DNA from: an uncultured Bacilli bacterium
Lineage (GTDB): Bacteria; Bacillota_I; Bacilli_A; RF39; UBA660
Reading direction: 5' to 3'
NCBI GenBank assembly: GCA_944372275.1
Contig: CALVYO010000050.1
Location: 1 to 9,108 of the forward strand
DNA: 9,108 bases
Translations under genes and position numbers: made by a program
The notes under the pieces: generated by a model
What the model was told of the DNA's origin: nothing
Database searches by the model: none
Seen by the model: the letters and a program-made list of their open reading frames with translations, nothing else
In this document: positions 1-6,129 of the stretch, one piece after another
Position numbering within the stretch: the first letter of the stretch is position 1
Layout: each line of letters begins with the position of its first letter

Positions 1-579
1 GTAGTAGGAATAGATTTAGGTATAAAAGATTTAGTAATAACAAGTTATGGCGAAAAATACGAAAATAAAAAATATATTACTAAATATGAAAACAAGATAA
101 AAAATTTACAAAAATGGCTAAGTAAAAAAGAAAAAGGAAGTAAAAATTATTATAAAGTAAAAAATAAAATAAAAGAAACATATAAAAAGTTAAAAAATGC
201 TCGAAAATACATAATACATAAAATAACAAAAGAAATAGTAAATAATAACGACTTAATAATAACTGAAACCATCCAAACAAAGAAATTAATCGAAAAAAAA
301 GAAATGTCCAAATATATTTCTGATGCAAGTTTAAGTGAAATAATAAGACAATTAAAATATAAAAGTAAATGGCAAAACAAACATTTCTATCAAATAAATA
401 CATATTATCCAAGTAGTCAAATATGTAGTCATTGCAATATTAAAAATAAAGAAACAAAAGACTTAAGCAAAAGAAAATGGACTTGCAGTAACTGTAAAAA
501 TGAAAATGATCGAGACATCAATGCAGCAATAAATATAATGTGGGAAGGGTTGATAAATAATATTAAGTTGTTCATATGA
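1..579 (+). CDS. tnpB: TnpB RNA-guided nuclease (IS200/IS605 OrfB), 5' end cut by window
   Basis: The reading frame is open from base 1, so the true start lies upstream; 192 residues are visible of a family usually near 370-400. TnpB is the RNA-guided DNA endonuclease of IS200/IS605 and IS607 elements and is related to Cas12. Seen here: RuvC-I motif GIDLG with Asp at visible residue 5; a Lys-rich helical stretch (residues 28-80); RuvC-II at IITET with Glu 89; a zinc ribbon CSHC...CSNC (Cys 142, 145, 162, 165); RuvC-III at DRDINAAINI with Asp 172. All three acidic catalytic residues are present, so the visible part is not obviously dead. It ends in TGA. No TnpA transposase lies in the window, so the element may be non-autonomous or TnpA may be upstream. 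Codons end in A more often than in argS, as expected of mobile DNA. Confidence 0.93.
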   Translation, partial: VVGIDLGIKDLVITSYGEKYENKKYITKYENKIKNLQKWLSKKEKGSKNYYKVKNKIKETYKKLKNARKYIIHKITKEIVNNNDLIITETIQTKKLIEKKEMSKYISDASLSEIIRQLKYKSKWQNKHFYQINTYYPSSQICSHCNIKNKETKDLSKRKWTCSNCKNENDRDINAAINIMWEGLINNIKLFI

Positions 580-733
580 ACAAACATCAAAAAATTTCAC
601 TGCAAATAAAGTTAAAAAAATAAACAAGTACGGTAGCGACTATCGGAAATTAGTCTCTAGAGGAAAAGGCGAAAGCAACCGAAGAAGGAGAAATCTCTAA
701 TCGTGAGATTAGATGCAGTCAAATTTATTTGAC
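580..733 (+). ncRNA. putative omega-RNA (reRNA) and right end of the tnpB element
   Basis: This gene-free stretch directly follows tnpB and is less A/T-monotonous than its surroundings. It folds locally: cggtag/ctatcg (631-636/640-645, one G-T wobble), a GNRA-like gcgaaagc (about 669-676), a perfect 7-bp tctaatc/gattaga hairpin with GTGA loop (696-713), and gtcaaa/tttgac (718-723/728-733). In characterised IS200/IS605 elements the guide RNA scaffold comes from the 3' end of tnpB and the right-end flank, and the target-derived guide begins where the element ends. Position and structure fit that model. The exact boundary, and whether the scaffold begins inside tnpB, cannot be fixed from one copy. 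Confidence 0.45.
696..733 (+). repeat. two tandem hairpins at the presumed right end of the IS200/IS605-type element
   Basis: Two inverted repeats lie 4 nt apart: 696-702/707-713 (7 bp, loop 703-706) and 718-723/728-733 (6 bp, loop 724-727). Right-end hairpins are the signals TnpA binds in IS200/IS605 elements. The second hairpin could equally belong to the flanking DNA. Confidence 0.4.
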
Positions 734-756
734 ACTTGTTCAATATTTATTGTCAA

Positions 757-773
757 AATTACATATTGTAATT
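757..773. promoter_or_regulatory. perfect palindrome, candidate operator upstream of the LCP gene
   Basis: Two 7-base arms, aattaca and tgtaatt, flank a 3-base centre (tat). The site ends 20 bases before the -10 hexamer and covers the edge of the -35 position. The core TACA-N3-TGTA resembles TACA/TGTA operators of the BlaI/MecI/CopY winged-helix repressors, which usually have a 2-base centre. An operator role is inferred from position and symmetry. In such AT-rich DNA chance symmetry is a real alternative. Confidence 0.3.
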
Positions 774-790
774 AAAAAAGATGTATTTTG

Positions 791-799
791 TGATATAAT
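791..799 (+). promoter_or_regulatory. extended -10 promoter of the LCP gene
   Basis: TGA followed by a consensus TATAAT (794-799) forms an extended -10 element. No good -35 lies 16-18 bases upstream. A start about 7 bases downstream gives a leader of only about 12 nt, containing ggtggtaa as ribosome-binding region before the ATG at 819. This promoter decides the start of the LCP gene, because an in-frame TTG at 729 lies upstream of it. Confidence 0.65.
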
Positions 800-818
800 T
801 ATAAAAGTGGTGGTAAGA

Positions 819-2609
819 ATGAAATTAAGTATTAATCGAATAGTTTTAGCTGTTATATATTTATTAACGCTTTTATTTTTAATTTTTATTATAAGTACAA
901 ATATGATACCTTTAAAATATTTAATAGCAATATTTGTTTTCCTTTTATTATTTGATATTGGTTTATTTTTCTTGTTATTTAAAAAGAAAAAAAAGAAAAA
1001 TATTATAGGCTATGTAATCGGTGGTATATTAGTTGTAGTTTTATTTGCTTTATTTTATTATCTAAATATAACTTTAGGATTTTTTAAAGGATTTGGAACT
1101 AATAAATATAAAGAAGAAAACTATTTAGTTTTAATATTACAAGATAGTAGTTTTCAAAGTTTAAACGATTTGACTAATATTGGGTATACTTCTAATGAGT
1201 TATCAAATATAAATGAAGCATTAAACAAATTAAATGAAGAAATTACGATTGAAAATAAAGAATTTGAAAATAATGTTCTATTATTCGATAGTTTAATAAA
1301 TGAAGAAATTGATTCAGTTTTAATCGAAGAATCTTCAATGGCTCTTATTTATGAACAAAATGAAGATTATGAAGGCAAATTTCGTACTCTTTATACGATA
1401 AATATTAAAACAGAAATAGAGATTACTAAAGAAGCGGATGTAACTAATCAAACGTTTTCTATTTATATAAGTGGTATTGATTCATATGGTAGTATCGCAA
1501 CAGTTTCTAGAAGTGACGTTAATATTGTAGCGACTATCAATCCTAAAACGAAACAAATTTTATTGATTTCTGCTCCTCGTGATTATTATGTTCAATTAAG
1601 AGGAACGACGGGATATAAAGATAAATTAACGCATGCAGGATTGTATGGTGTCGAAACATCGGTAGGTACTTTAGAAGACTTGTTAGATGCTGATATTAAT
1701 TATTATTTCAGAGTTAACTTTTCTTCTTTAGAAAAAATAGTTGATGCTTTAGGTGGTGTCGATGTATATTCTAAATATAGTTTTACTAGTTCAAAAGCAA
1801 CAGGTGGAACATATTATTTCTCTAAAGGTTATAACCATATGAATGGTAAACAAGCATTATCTTTTTCTCGAGAAAGAAAAGCTTTACCAGGTGGTGATCG
1901 GGCTCGTGGTATTAATCAACAAGCGGTCATCGATGGTATTATAAGGAAAGCCACTAGTCCTGCTATAATAACAGGATATAGTAAAATATTAAAATCATTA
2001 ACTGGTACTTTTCAAACTAATATGAGTGATAGTGATATTCAAAAGTTGATCAAAATGCAATTAAACGATATGGCTAGTTGGAATATTACAAGTTATAATT
2101 TAGATGGAACTGATGCTAGTGAACATACATATTCTTATCCAACGCAAGAATTATATGTAATGAAGCCTTTAGAAGAAACAGTCACTGAAGCGCAAAATTT
2201 AATTGATAAAGTTATTGCTGGTGAATTATTAGAAAGCAGTTATGATAAAGAGGCTAGTGATGTAAATAATCCTGTTTATGTTGAACCAAAGCCAGAACCC
2301 AAACCAGAAGAACCAAGTTTGATTGGTGAATTACCAGTAATTAGTTTTGATGAAACACCTTTAATAATTATAAAAGGTCAAACAATTGATTTACTTAGTG
2401 ATGTTACAGTAACTGATAAGGAAGATGGAATATTGATTCCAATAGTAACTATTCCTGATACTAGTATTTTAGTGGAAGGAACTCATATTATTACTTATTC
2501 AGTTACTGATAGTGATAATAATACAGTCACTAAAAATCGAACTTTAATTGTTAAATTAGATTTAAATGGTGATGGTATACCAGATGATGTTGTAACGCCT
2601 TCCGAATAA
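819..2609 (+). CDS. LytR-CpsA-Psr (LCP) family glycopolymer transferase with Ig-like C-terminal tail
   Basis: LCP enzymes transfer undecaprenyl-linked anionic polymers such as teichoic acid or capsule to peptidoglycan outside the membrane. From ATG 819 the protein has 596 residues. There are three hydrophobic segments (about 8-26, 34-54, 63-82), with a Lys cluster after the second, then a pre-LCP extracellular region (about 100-200). The LCP catalytic domain (about 213-385) shows conserved SGID (Asp 221), SRSD (Asp 233), SAPRD (Arg 254, Asp 255), SFSRER (Arg 351, 353) and GGDRARGINQQ (Asp 360, Arg 361, 363), the residues that bind metal and pyrophosphate in this family. A Pro/Glu/Lys linker (about 489-499) leads to a DUF5011-like Ig fold (about 504-580) with a TDKEDG motif, then DLNGDGIPDD (581-590), which looks like a calcium-binding loop. 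ATG 819 is preferred over TTG 729 because the promoter and ribosome site lie between them. It is transcribed alone; argS downstream has its own promoter. The native polymer is unknown, so no specific gene name is given. Confidence 0.93.
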   Translation: MKLSINRIVLAVIYLLTLLFLIFIISTNMIPLKYLIAIFVFLLLFDIGLFFLLFKKKKKKNIIGYVIGGILVVVLFALFYYLNITLGFFKGFGTNKYKEENYLVLILQDSSFQSLNDLTNIGYTSNELSNINEALNKLNEEITIENKEFENNVLLFDSLINEEIDSVLIEESSMALIYEQNEDYEGKFRTLYTINIKTEIEITKEADVTNQTFSIYISGIDSYGSIATVSRSDVNIVATINPKTKQILLISAPRDYYVQLRGTTGYKDKLTHAGLYGVETSVGTLEDLLDADINYYFRVNFSSLEKIVDALGGVDVYSKYSFTSSKATGGTYYFSKGYNHMNGKQALSFSRERKALPGGDRARGINQQAVIDGIIRKATSPAIITGYSKILKSLTGTFQTNMSDSDIQKLIKMQLNDMASWNITSYNLDGTDASEHTYSYPTQELYVMKPLEETVTEAQNLIDKVIAGELLESSYDKEASDVNNPVYVEPKPEPKPEEPSLIGELPVISFDETPLIIIKGQTIDLLSDVTVTDKEDGILIPIVTIPDTSILVEGTHIITYSVTDSDNNTVTKNRTLIVKLDLNGDGIPDDVVTPSE

Positions 2610-2612
2610 CAT

Positions 2613-2641
2613 TTGACAAATATTAAATATTTTGTTAAAAT
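2613..2641 (+). promoter_or_regulatory. sigma-A-type promoter of the argS T-box leader
   Basis: Perfect -35 TTGACA (2613-2618), a 17-base spacer and -10 TAAAAT (2636-2641), with TG one base before the -10. Transcription should start near 2648, just before the T-box stem I. It begins only 3 bases after the stop codon of the LCP gene. Confidence 0.8.
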
Positions 2642-2647
2642 TATCTA

Positions 2648-2845
2648 CATTGAAAGCGAAGAAGAGAAATAGTAGTAAAATCAATTATTTATAGTGAGTT
2701 ACCGGTTGGTGGAAGGTAATGATAATATTTTATGAACGCGTCTTGGAGTTTTAAAGCAGATCTGCTATAAAGATTAAAGTGTATAGAGTTTCTATAAAAT
2801 AAGGTGGTACCGCGAAAATTCGTCCTTATATTATAGGGACTTTTT
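2648..2845 (+). promoter_or_regulatory. T-box riboswitch, tRNA-Arg responsive, controlling argS
   Basis: T-box leaders sense uncharged tRNA and allow readthrough into aminoacyl-tRNA synthetase genes. Seen here: stem I start region at 2656-2666; distal stem ttacc/ggtaa (2699-2703/2715-2719) closing a ggttggtgg loop; specifier context GAA-CGC-G at 2734-2740, where CGC (2737-2739) is an Arg codon; a self-complementary agcaga/tctgct (2755-2766); stem III tataga/tctata (2782-2787/2791-2796); and the hallmark T-box sequence AAGGTGGTACCGCG (2801-2814). TGGT at 2805-2808 would pair with the tRNA ACCA end, predicting discriminator base A73. In the antiterminator, aagg 2801-2804 can pair with cctt 2824-2827, which competes with the terminator. 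The Arg specifier matches the downstream gene. Confidence 0.95.
2822..2845 (+). terminator. T-box regulated intrinsic terminator
   Basis: Stem gtccttat/atagggac (2822-2829/2833-2840, one G-T pair) with a 3-base loop, followed by five T (2841-2845). Its 5' arm contains cctt, the partner of the T-box motif in the alternative antiterminator. Uncharged tRNA-Arg should therefore prevent this hairpin and let transcription enter argS. Confidence 0.88.
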
Positions 2846-2864
2846 AATTTGAAAGGGTGATTTT

Positions 2865-4523
2865 ATGTATAAAGATTATATTATTAAATTAGTTAAAGAA
2901 ATTATTAAAGATAAAGAAATAATTGTTGAAACACCACCTAAACCAGATATGGGTGATTATAGTGTTCCTTGTTTTTCTTTTAGAGATGATATTAATAAAA
3001 ATCCTTTAGAAATAAGTAAAATGATTAAAGAAAATATTAATGATGAAGAAAATATATTTTCCAAAATTGATGTAATGGGACCTTATGTTAATTTTTATTT
3101 AAATTATGACAAAGTAAGTAATATTATTAAAGACATAATTAATAACAAAGAATATGGTTCTTTAAATCAAGGTCATAATGATGCTTTATTAATCGAACAT
3201 ACTTCAACTAATCCTAACGCAGAACCACATATGGGAAGATGTCGTAATAGTTTAATAGGAGACTTTTTAGCGCGTTTATTTAAATTTACTGGTTATCAAG
3301 TTGAAAGACATTATTTTATCAATGATTTAGGTAAAAAAATTGCTTTATTAGTAATTGGTGTTGAAAAGTATGGCTTAAAAGATGATTCATTTAAAAGTAT
3401 TTTAGATGTGTATGTTAAAATATCAAGTGATGCTAAAACGGATACATCGTTAGAACAACAAGCATTTGATTATTTAGAAAAAGTTGAAAATGGTAATCAA
3501 GAAATGGTCGATAAATTTAAAAACATTACTGATAAATGTGTTAAAGGACAAATGAAAATATATAATGAATTAGATATTTATTTTGATATATTTACACATG
3601 AATCAGACTATGTATATAATCATTATTTAACTAATATTTTAAATAAATTAGATGAAAAAGGAAAACTTAGAGTTGACGAAAATGGAAGAAATTATGTTGA
3701 TTTAAGTGGTTATGATATACCAACTAAAGAACCTGTTTTAGTTTTAACAAGATCTAATAAAACATCTTTATATCCGATTAAAGATATTGCTTATACGATG
3801 CATAAAATGAACTTAAATAGTACTAATAACTATATTGTATTAGGTGAAGATCAAGAAGTTTATATGAAACAAATCGAAGCTACTTTAGATATTTTAGGTT
3901 ATAAAGCGCCTAAATTAATTAGTTATTCTTATGTTTTATTAGATGGCGATAAAATGAGTACTTGTAATGGAACTTTAGTATTAGTTACTGATTTTATGCA
4001 AGCATTAAAAGATAAAATAAAATTAGAATTTAATAATCGTAATTTAGAGTGCAATGATGAAACATTAAAAATATTAACTAACGCTTGTATAAAGTATACG
4101 ATGCTAAATGTTTCTAAAAATAAAATAGTTAATTTTAATTTTGAAAATGCTACTAGTTTCCAAGGTGAATCTGCTATATACATTTTATATAGTATCGTAA
4201 GAATTAATTCAATTTTAAGAAATAATAAATATAATGATGTTGAAATAAAATTAACTGACGAATTAGAATATAAAATAGTTAAAGATTTAATTGAATTCCC
4301 TAGTTTAGTAAATGATTTATTAAAAACTGTCGAACCAGTATTGTTAACAAAATATATCTTTAATTTAACTCAAAAATTTTCTTCATATTACGAAAAAGTA
4401 AATATCAGCAATATAAAAGATGAACAGATAAAATATTCTAAATTAATGTTATTAGAAGCAATTAAAATAGTTTTAACTAATGGACTTAGTATATTAGGTA
4501 TTGAAACAATTGAAAAAATGTAG
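2865..4523 (+). CDS. argS: arginyl-tRNA synthetase
   Basis: Class I synthetase that charges tRNA-Arg with arginine using ATP, in the cytoplasm; 552 residues, normal for the family. The N-terminal tRNA-binding Add-1 domain covers about 1-85 (PKPDMGDYS). The Rossmann catalytic domain has a HIGH-box variant HMGR (122-125) in the context EHTSTNPNAEPHMGRCRNSLIGD, FINDLGKKIA (151-160), the RSNKTSLYPIKDIAY strand (296-310), GEDQ (327-330) and a KMSKS-like KMST (363-366) followed by CNG. The C-terminal DALR anticodon-binding domain includes FQGESAIYILYSIVRI (432-447) and the usual hydrophobic end. HMGR instead of HVGH occurs in archaeal-type ArgRS sequences and need not mean loss of activity; Cys 367-Asn 368 after KMST is less usual. 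Start ATG 2865 has gaaaggg 7 bases upstream. The gene is controlled by the T-box leader and ends in its own terminator. Confidence 0.97.
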   Translation: MYKDYIIKLVKEIIKDKEIIVETPPKPDMGDYSVPCFSFRDDINKNPLEISKMIKENINDEENIFSKIDVMGPYVNFYLNYDKVSNIIKDIINNKEYGSLNQGHNDALLIEHTSTNPNAEPHMGRCRNSLIGDFLARLFKFTGYQVERHYFINDLGKKIALLVIGVEKYGLKDDSFKSILDVYVKISSDAKTDTSLEQQAFDYLEKVENGNQEMVDKFKNITDKCVKGQMKIYNELDIYFDIFTHESDYVYNHYLTNILNKLDEKGKLRVDENGRNYVDLSGYDIPTKEPVLVLTRSNKTSLYPIKDIAYTMHKMNLNSTNNYIVLGEDQEVYMKQIEATLDILGYKAPKLISYSYVLLDGDKMSTCNGTLVLVTDFMQALKDKIKLEFNNRNLECNDETLKILTNACIKYTMLNVSKNKIVNFNFENATSFQGESAIYILYSIVRINSILRNNKYNDVEIKLTDELEYKIVKDLIEFPSLVNDLLKTVEPVLLTKYIFNLTQKFSSYYEKVNISNIKDEQIKYSKLMLLEAIKIVLTNGLSILGIETIEKM

Positions 4524-4540
4524 AAATTTACATTTTTTTT
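4513..4540 (+). terminator. intrinsic terminator of argS
   Basis: Perfect 10-bp stem, aaaaaatgta (4513-4522) with tacatttttt (4529-4538), loop gaaatt, and a T-run up to 4540. The 5' arm lies in the last argS codons and reaches the TAG stop (4521-4523). The A-rich 5' arm means it could also work on the opposite strand. The only GC pair in the stem makes it weak thermodynamically, but the T-run is long. Confidence 0.72.
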
Positions 4541-4548
4541 GATATAAT
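4540..4548 (+). promoter_or_regulatory. extended -10 promoter of the 4564-8991 gene group
   Basis: TGA plus consensus TATAAT (4543-4548) gives the same extended -10 form as before the LCP gene. The T of the TG motif is the last base of the argS terminator T-run. No convincing -35 is visible. Transcription should start near 4555, leaving a leader of about 9 nt (ggtgatgat) before ATG 4564. Confidence 0.6.
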
Positions 4549-4563
4549 AGATATGGTGATGAT

Positions 4564-5547
4564 ATGAATGCGTTTCATTTTGATAATAAGAATAGTTTAC
4601 AAAATTTAATTTTAAAACAACTTAATTCAAGTTACGATTTTAATTATTTTTTACAATTATTAAAAGAAAATAAATTTTTTGAATATTATGCTAAATTACC
4701 AAAAAAAGATAAATTTAATATTATATTTTATTTACGAATGATAAAAGATAATGATAAATCTGAACAAAGCAATTATGATTTTTATTCTGAAATTGAAAAA
4801 TGGCAAAATAATTTAATTAGTAGATTGGATGGTAAAATTTCTACTTCTGAACTAGAATTTGTTATAAATTTATTAGCTGATAGAATAGTAAATAATGAAA
4901 AAGTAGATAAAAATTTAATAATTAAATTAAGTGAAAATTATATTTTAAAATCACCATTAATAATACCTGAAGAAATACCAATTCTGTTATTATATAATTT
5001 GTATTTAATTAACCAGTTTACTGATTCAAATTATACTGTTTCTTTTAAAACTAATGAATATGCTTTTGCTTGTACAAATTATTCTGAATCTCCAGAAACT
5101 TTATTTATAAATTCTGAATTTTATTATCAAGTTCTTAAATCAGAACAAATAACTAAACAAGATTATTTAGAATTATTTTGCTTTCAAACGTTTTCATTGT
5201 TACACGAAACTAAACATTTAAAACAATTTGAATATATGAATACTCATGATGATGATTATGCTAAAGCAATTGGATTAGATGTAGGTGTCGTAAGCTATGA
5301 TTATGATTTTTATCGAGAAAATCATGATATGTTTTTGATAGAAAGTGAAGCAAATTCATTTGGATGTGAAAATTTAGAAAGATTTTGTCATAATTTATTA
5401 TCGCATGATTATATTCAAAAATTTATCGAGATATCAAAGCAAACACCTAACAAATTATCAAAAGAAGAGTTTAAAGCTAAATATGATGAAATATGTTCTG
5501 AAATTACCAAAATAACACAAACTGAAGATAAGAAACCAAATTTTTAA
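4564..5547 (+). CDS. HExxH zinc-metallopeptidase-like protein of unknown family
   Basis: I do not recognise the family of this 327-residue protein. There is no signal peptide or membrane segment, so it is probably cytoplasmic. The N-terminal 130 residues are rich in Lys, Asn and Leu and look helical. The C-terminal half holds FSLLHETKHLKQ with HETKH at 214-218, a textbook HExxH zinc site with Glu 215 as catalytic base. About 42 residues later, MFLIESEANSFG (257-267) resembles the third-ligand helix of gluzincins (ExxA/ExEANxFA, as in ImmA/IrrE-type proteins), with Glu 260 or 262 as candidate ligand. Peptidase activity is inferred from these motifs alone. ATG 4564 is preceded by ggtgat in a very short leader. 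The exonuclease gene follows after 20 bases, suggesting cotranscription. The product is acidic near the DDDY segment (229-232). Confidence 0.75.
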   Translation: MNAFHFDNKNSLQNLILKQLNSSYDFNYFLQLLKENKFFEYYAKLPKKDKFNIIFYLRMIKDNDKSEQSNYDFYSEIEKWQNNLISRLDGKISTSELEFVINLLADRIVNNEKVDKNLIIKLSENYILKSPLIIPEEIPILLLYNLYLINQFTDSNYTVSFKTNEYAFACTNYSESPETLFINSEFYYQVLKSEQITKQDYLELFCFQTFSLLHETKHLKQFEYMNTHDDDYAKAIGLDVGVVSYDYDFYRENHDMFLIESEANSFGCENLERFCHNLLSHDYIQKFIEISKQTPNKLSKEEFKAKYDEICSEITKITQTEDKKPNF

Positions 5548-5567
5548 TTGTATTAAGGAGTAATATT

Positions 5568-6101
5568 ATGATGTGTGATGATTATGTTGTCTTCGATATT
5601 GAAACAACGGGATTAAATAAAGATTTTGATAAAATAATTGAAATTGGAGCATTAAAATATCGAAATAATATTTTAGTAAGTGAATTTAATTATTTAGTTA
5701 ATCCTAAAATAAAAATACCAGAAGTAATTACTACTATAACTGGTATTAAAGATACTGATTTAATAACTGCAGATACAATCGATATTGTTTTACCAAAATT
5801 TATTGATTTTATAGAAGATTTACCTTTAATTGCTCATAATAGTGAATTTGATTTAGGATTTATAAATACTAATTTAAAATTATTGGGAATGAATAAATTA
5901 ACTAACAAAAATATTGATACTTTATTGTTAGCTAAAAAATATTTACCGCAAATGTATAATTATAAATTAGAAACATTAAAAAAATATTTTAAAATAAATC
6001 AAGTTTCTCATCGAGCAGTAGGGGATTGTTATACGGCAAACTATGTTTATCAAGAATGTAAAAAAAATAAATTAAAGTATAATAAAATTGAGAATACATA
6101 A
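5568..6101 (+). CDS. DnaQ/PolC-type 3'-5' exonuclease (DEDDh)
   Basis: A 177-residue stand-alone exonuclease domain of the RNase T/DnaQ superfamily. It removes nucleotides from DNA or RNA 3' ends with two metal ions. All motifs are present: Exo I FDIETTG (Asp 10, Glu 12), Exo II IAHNSEFD (His 90, Asp 95) and Exo III SHRAVGD (His 148, Asp 153), the DEDDh subtype. The segments IPEVITTITGI (49-59) and NYKLETLKKYF (131-141) resemble the exonuclease insert of PolC, the Gram-positive replicative polymerase. The substrate cannot be told: a proofreading epsilon-like subunit, a repair nuclease or an oligoribonuclease-like role are all possible. Two ATGs stand in tandem (5568, 5571); aaggag at 5555-5560 sits 7 bases before the first. 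It lies 20 bases after the metallopeptidase-like gene and 28 before the pilin-like gene, with no terminator between. Confidence 0.92.
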   Translation: MMCDDYVVFDIETTGLNKDFDKIIEIGALKYRNNILVSEFNYLVNPKIKIPEVITTITGIKDTDLITADTIDIVLPKFIDFIEDLPLIAHNSEFDLGFINTNLKLLGMNKLTNKNIDTLLLAKKYLPQMYNYKLETLKKYFKINQVSHRAVGDCYTANYVYQECKKNKLKYNKIENT

Positions 6102-6129
6102 TTTAATAAAGAATAGTTAGGATGATTAT

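Noticed and set aside
80..412. Antisense reading frame opposite tnpB, rich in Phe, Leu and Tyr
   Set aside because: It is the complement of an A-rich coding strand and has no ribosome site or recognisable domain.
729..757. TTGACA at 729 as -35 of the LCP promoter
   Set aside because: No acceptable -10 lies 16-18 bases downstream, and it is 59 bases from the good TATAAT at 794.
729..818. TTG start adding 30 residues to the LCP protein
   Set aside because: The extended -10 promoter at 791-799 and the ggtggtaa element lie inside that extension, and the family N-terminus begins with the membrane segment after Met at 819.
4553..4567. Five-codon mini-ORF (ATG GTG ATG ATA TGA) overlapping the metallopeptidase-like start
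   Set aside because: The expected transcription start near 4555 lies at or after its ATG, and it has no ribosome site.
6078..6083. TATAAT inside the 3' end of the exonuclease gene as a separate promoter for the prepilin-like gene
   Set aside because: It has no TG extension and no -35 at proper spacing, and TATAAT is frequent by chance in this composition.
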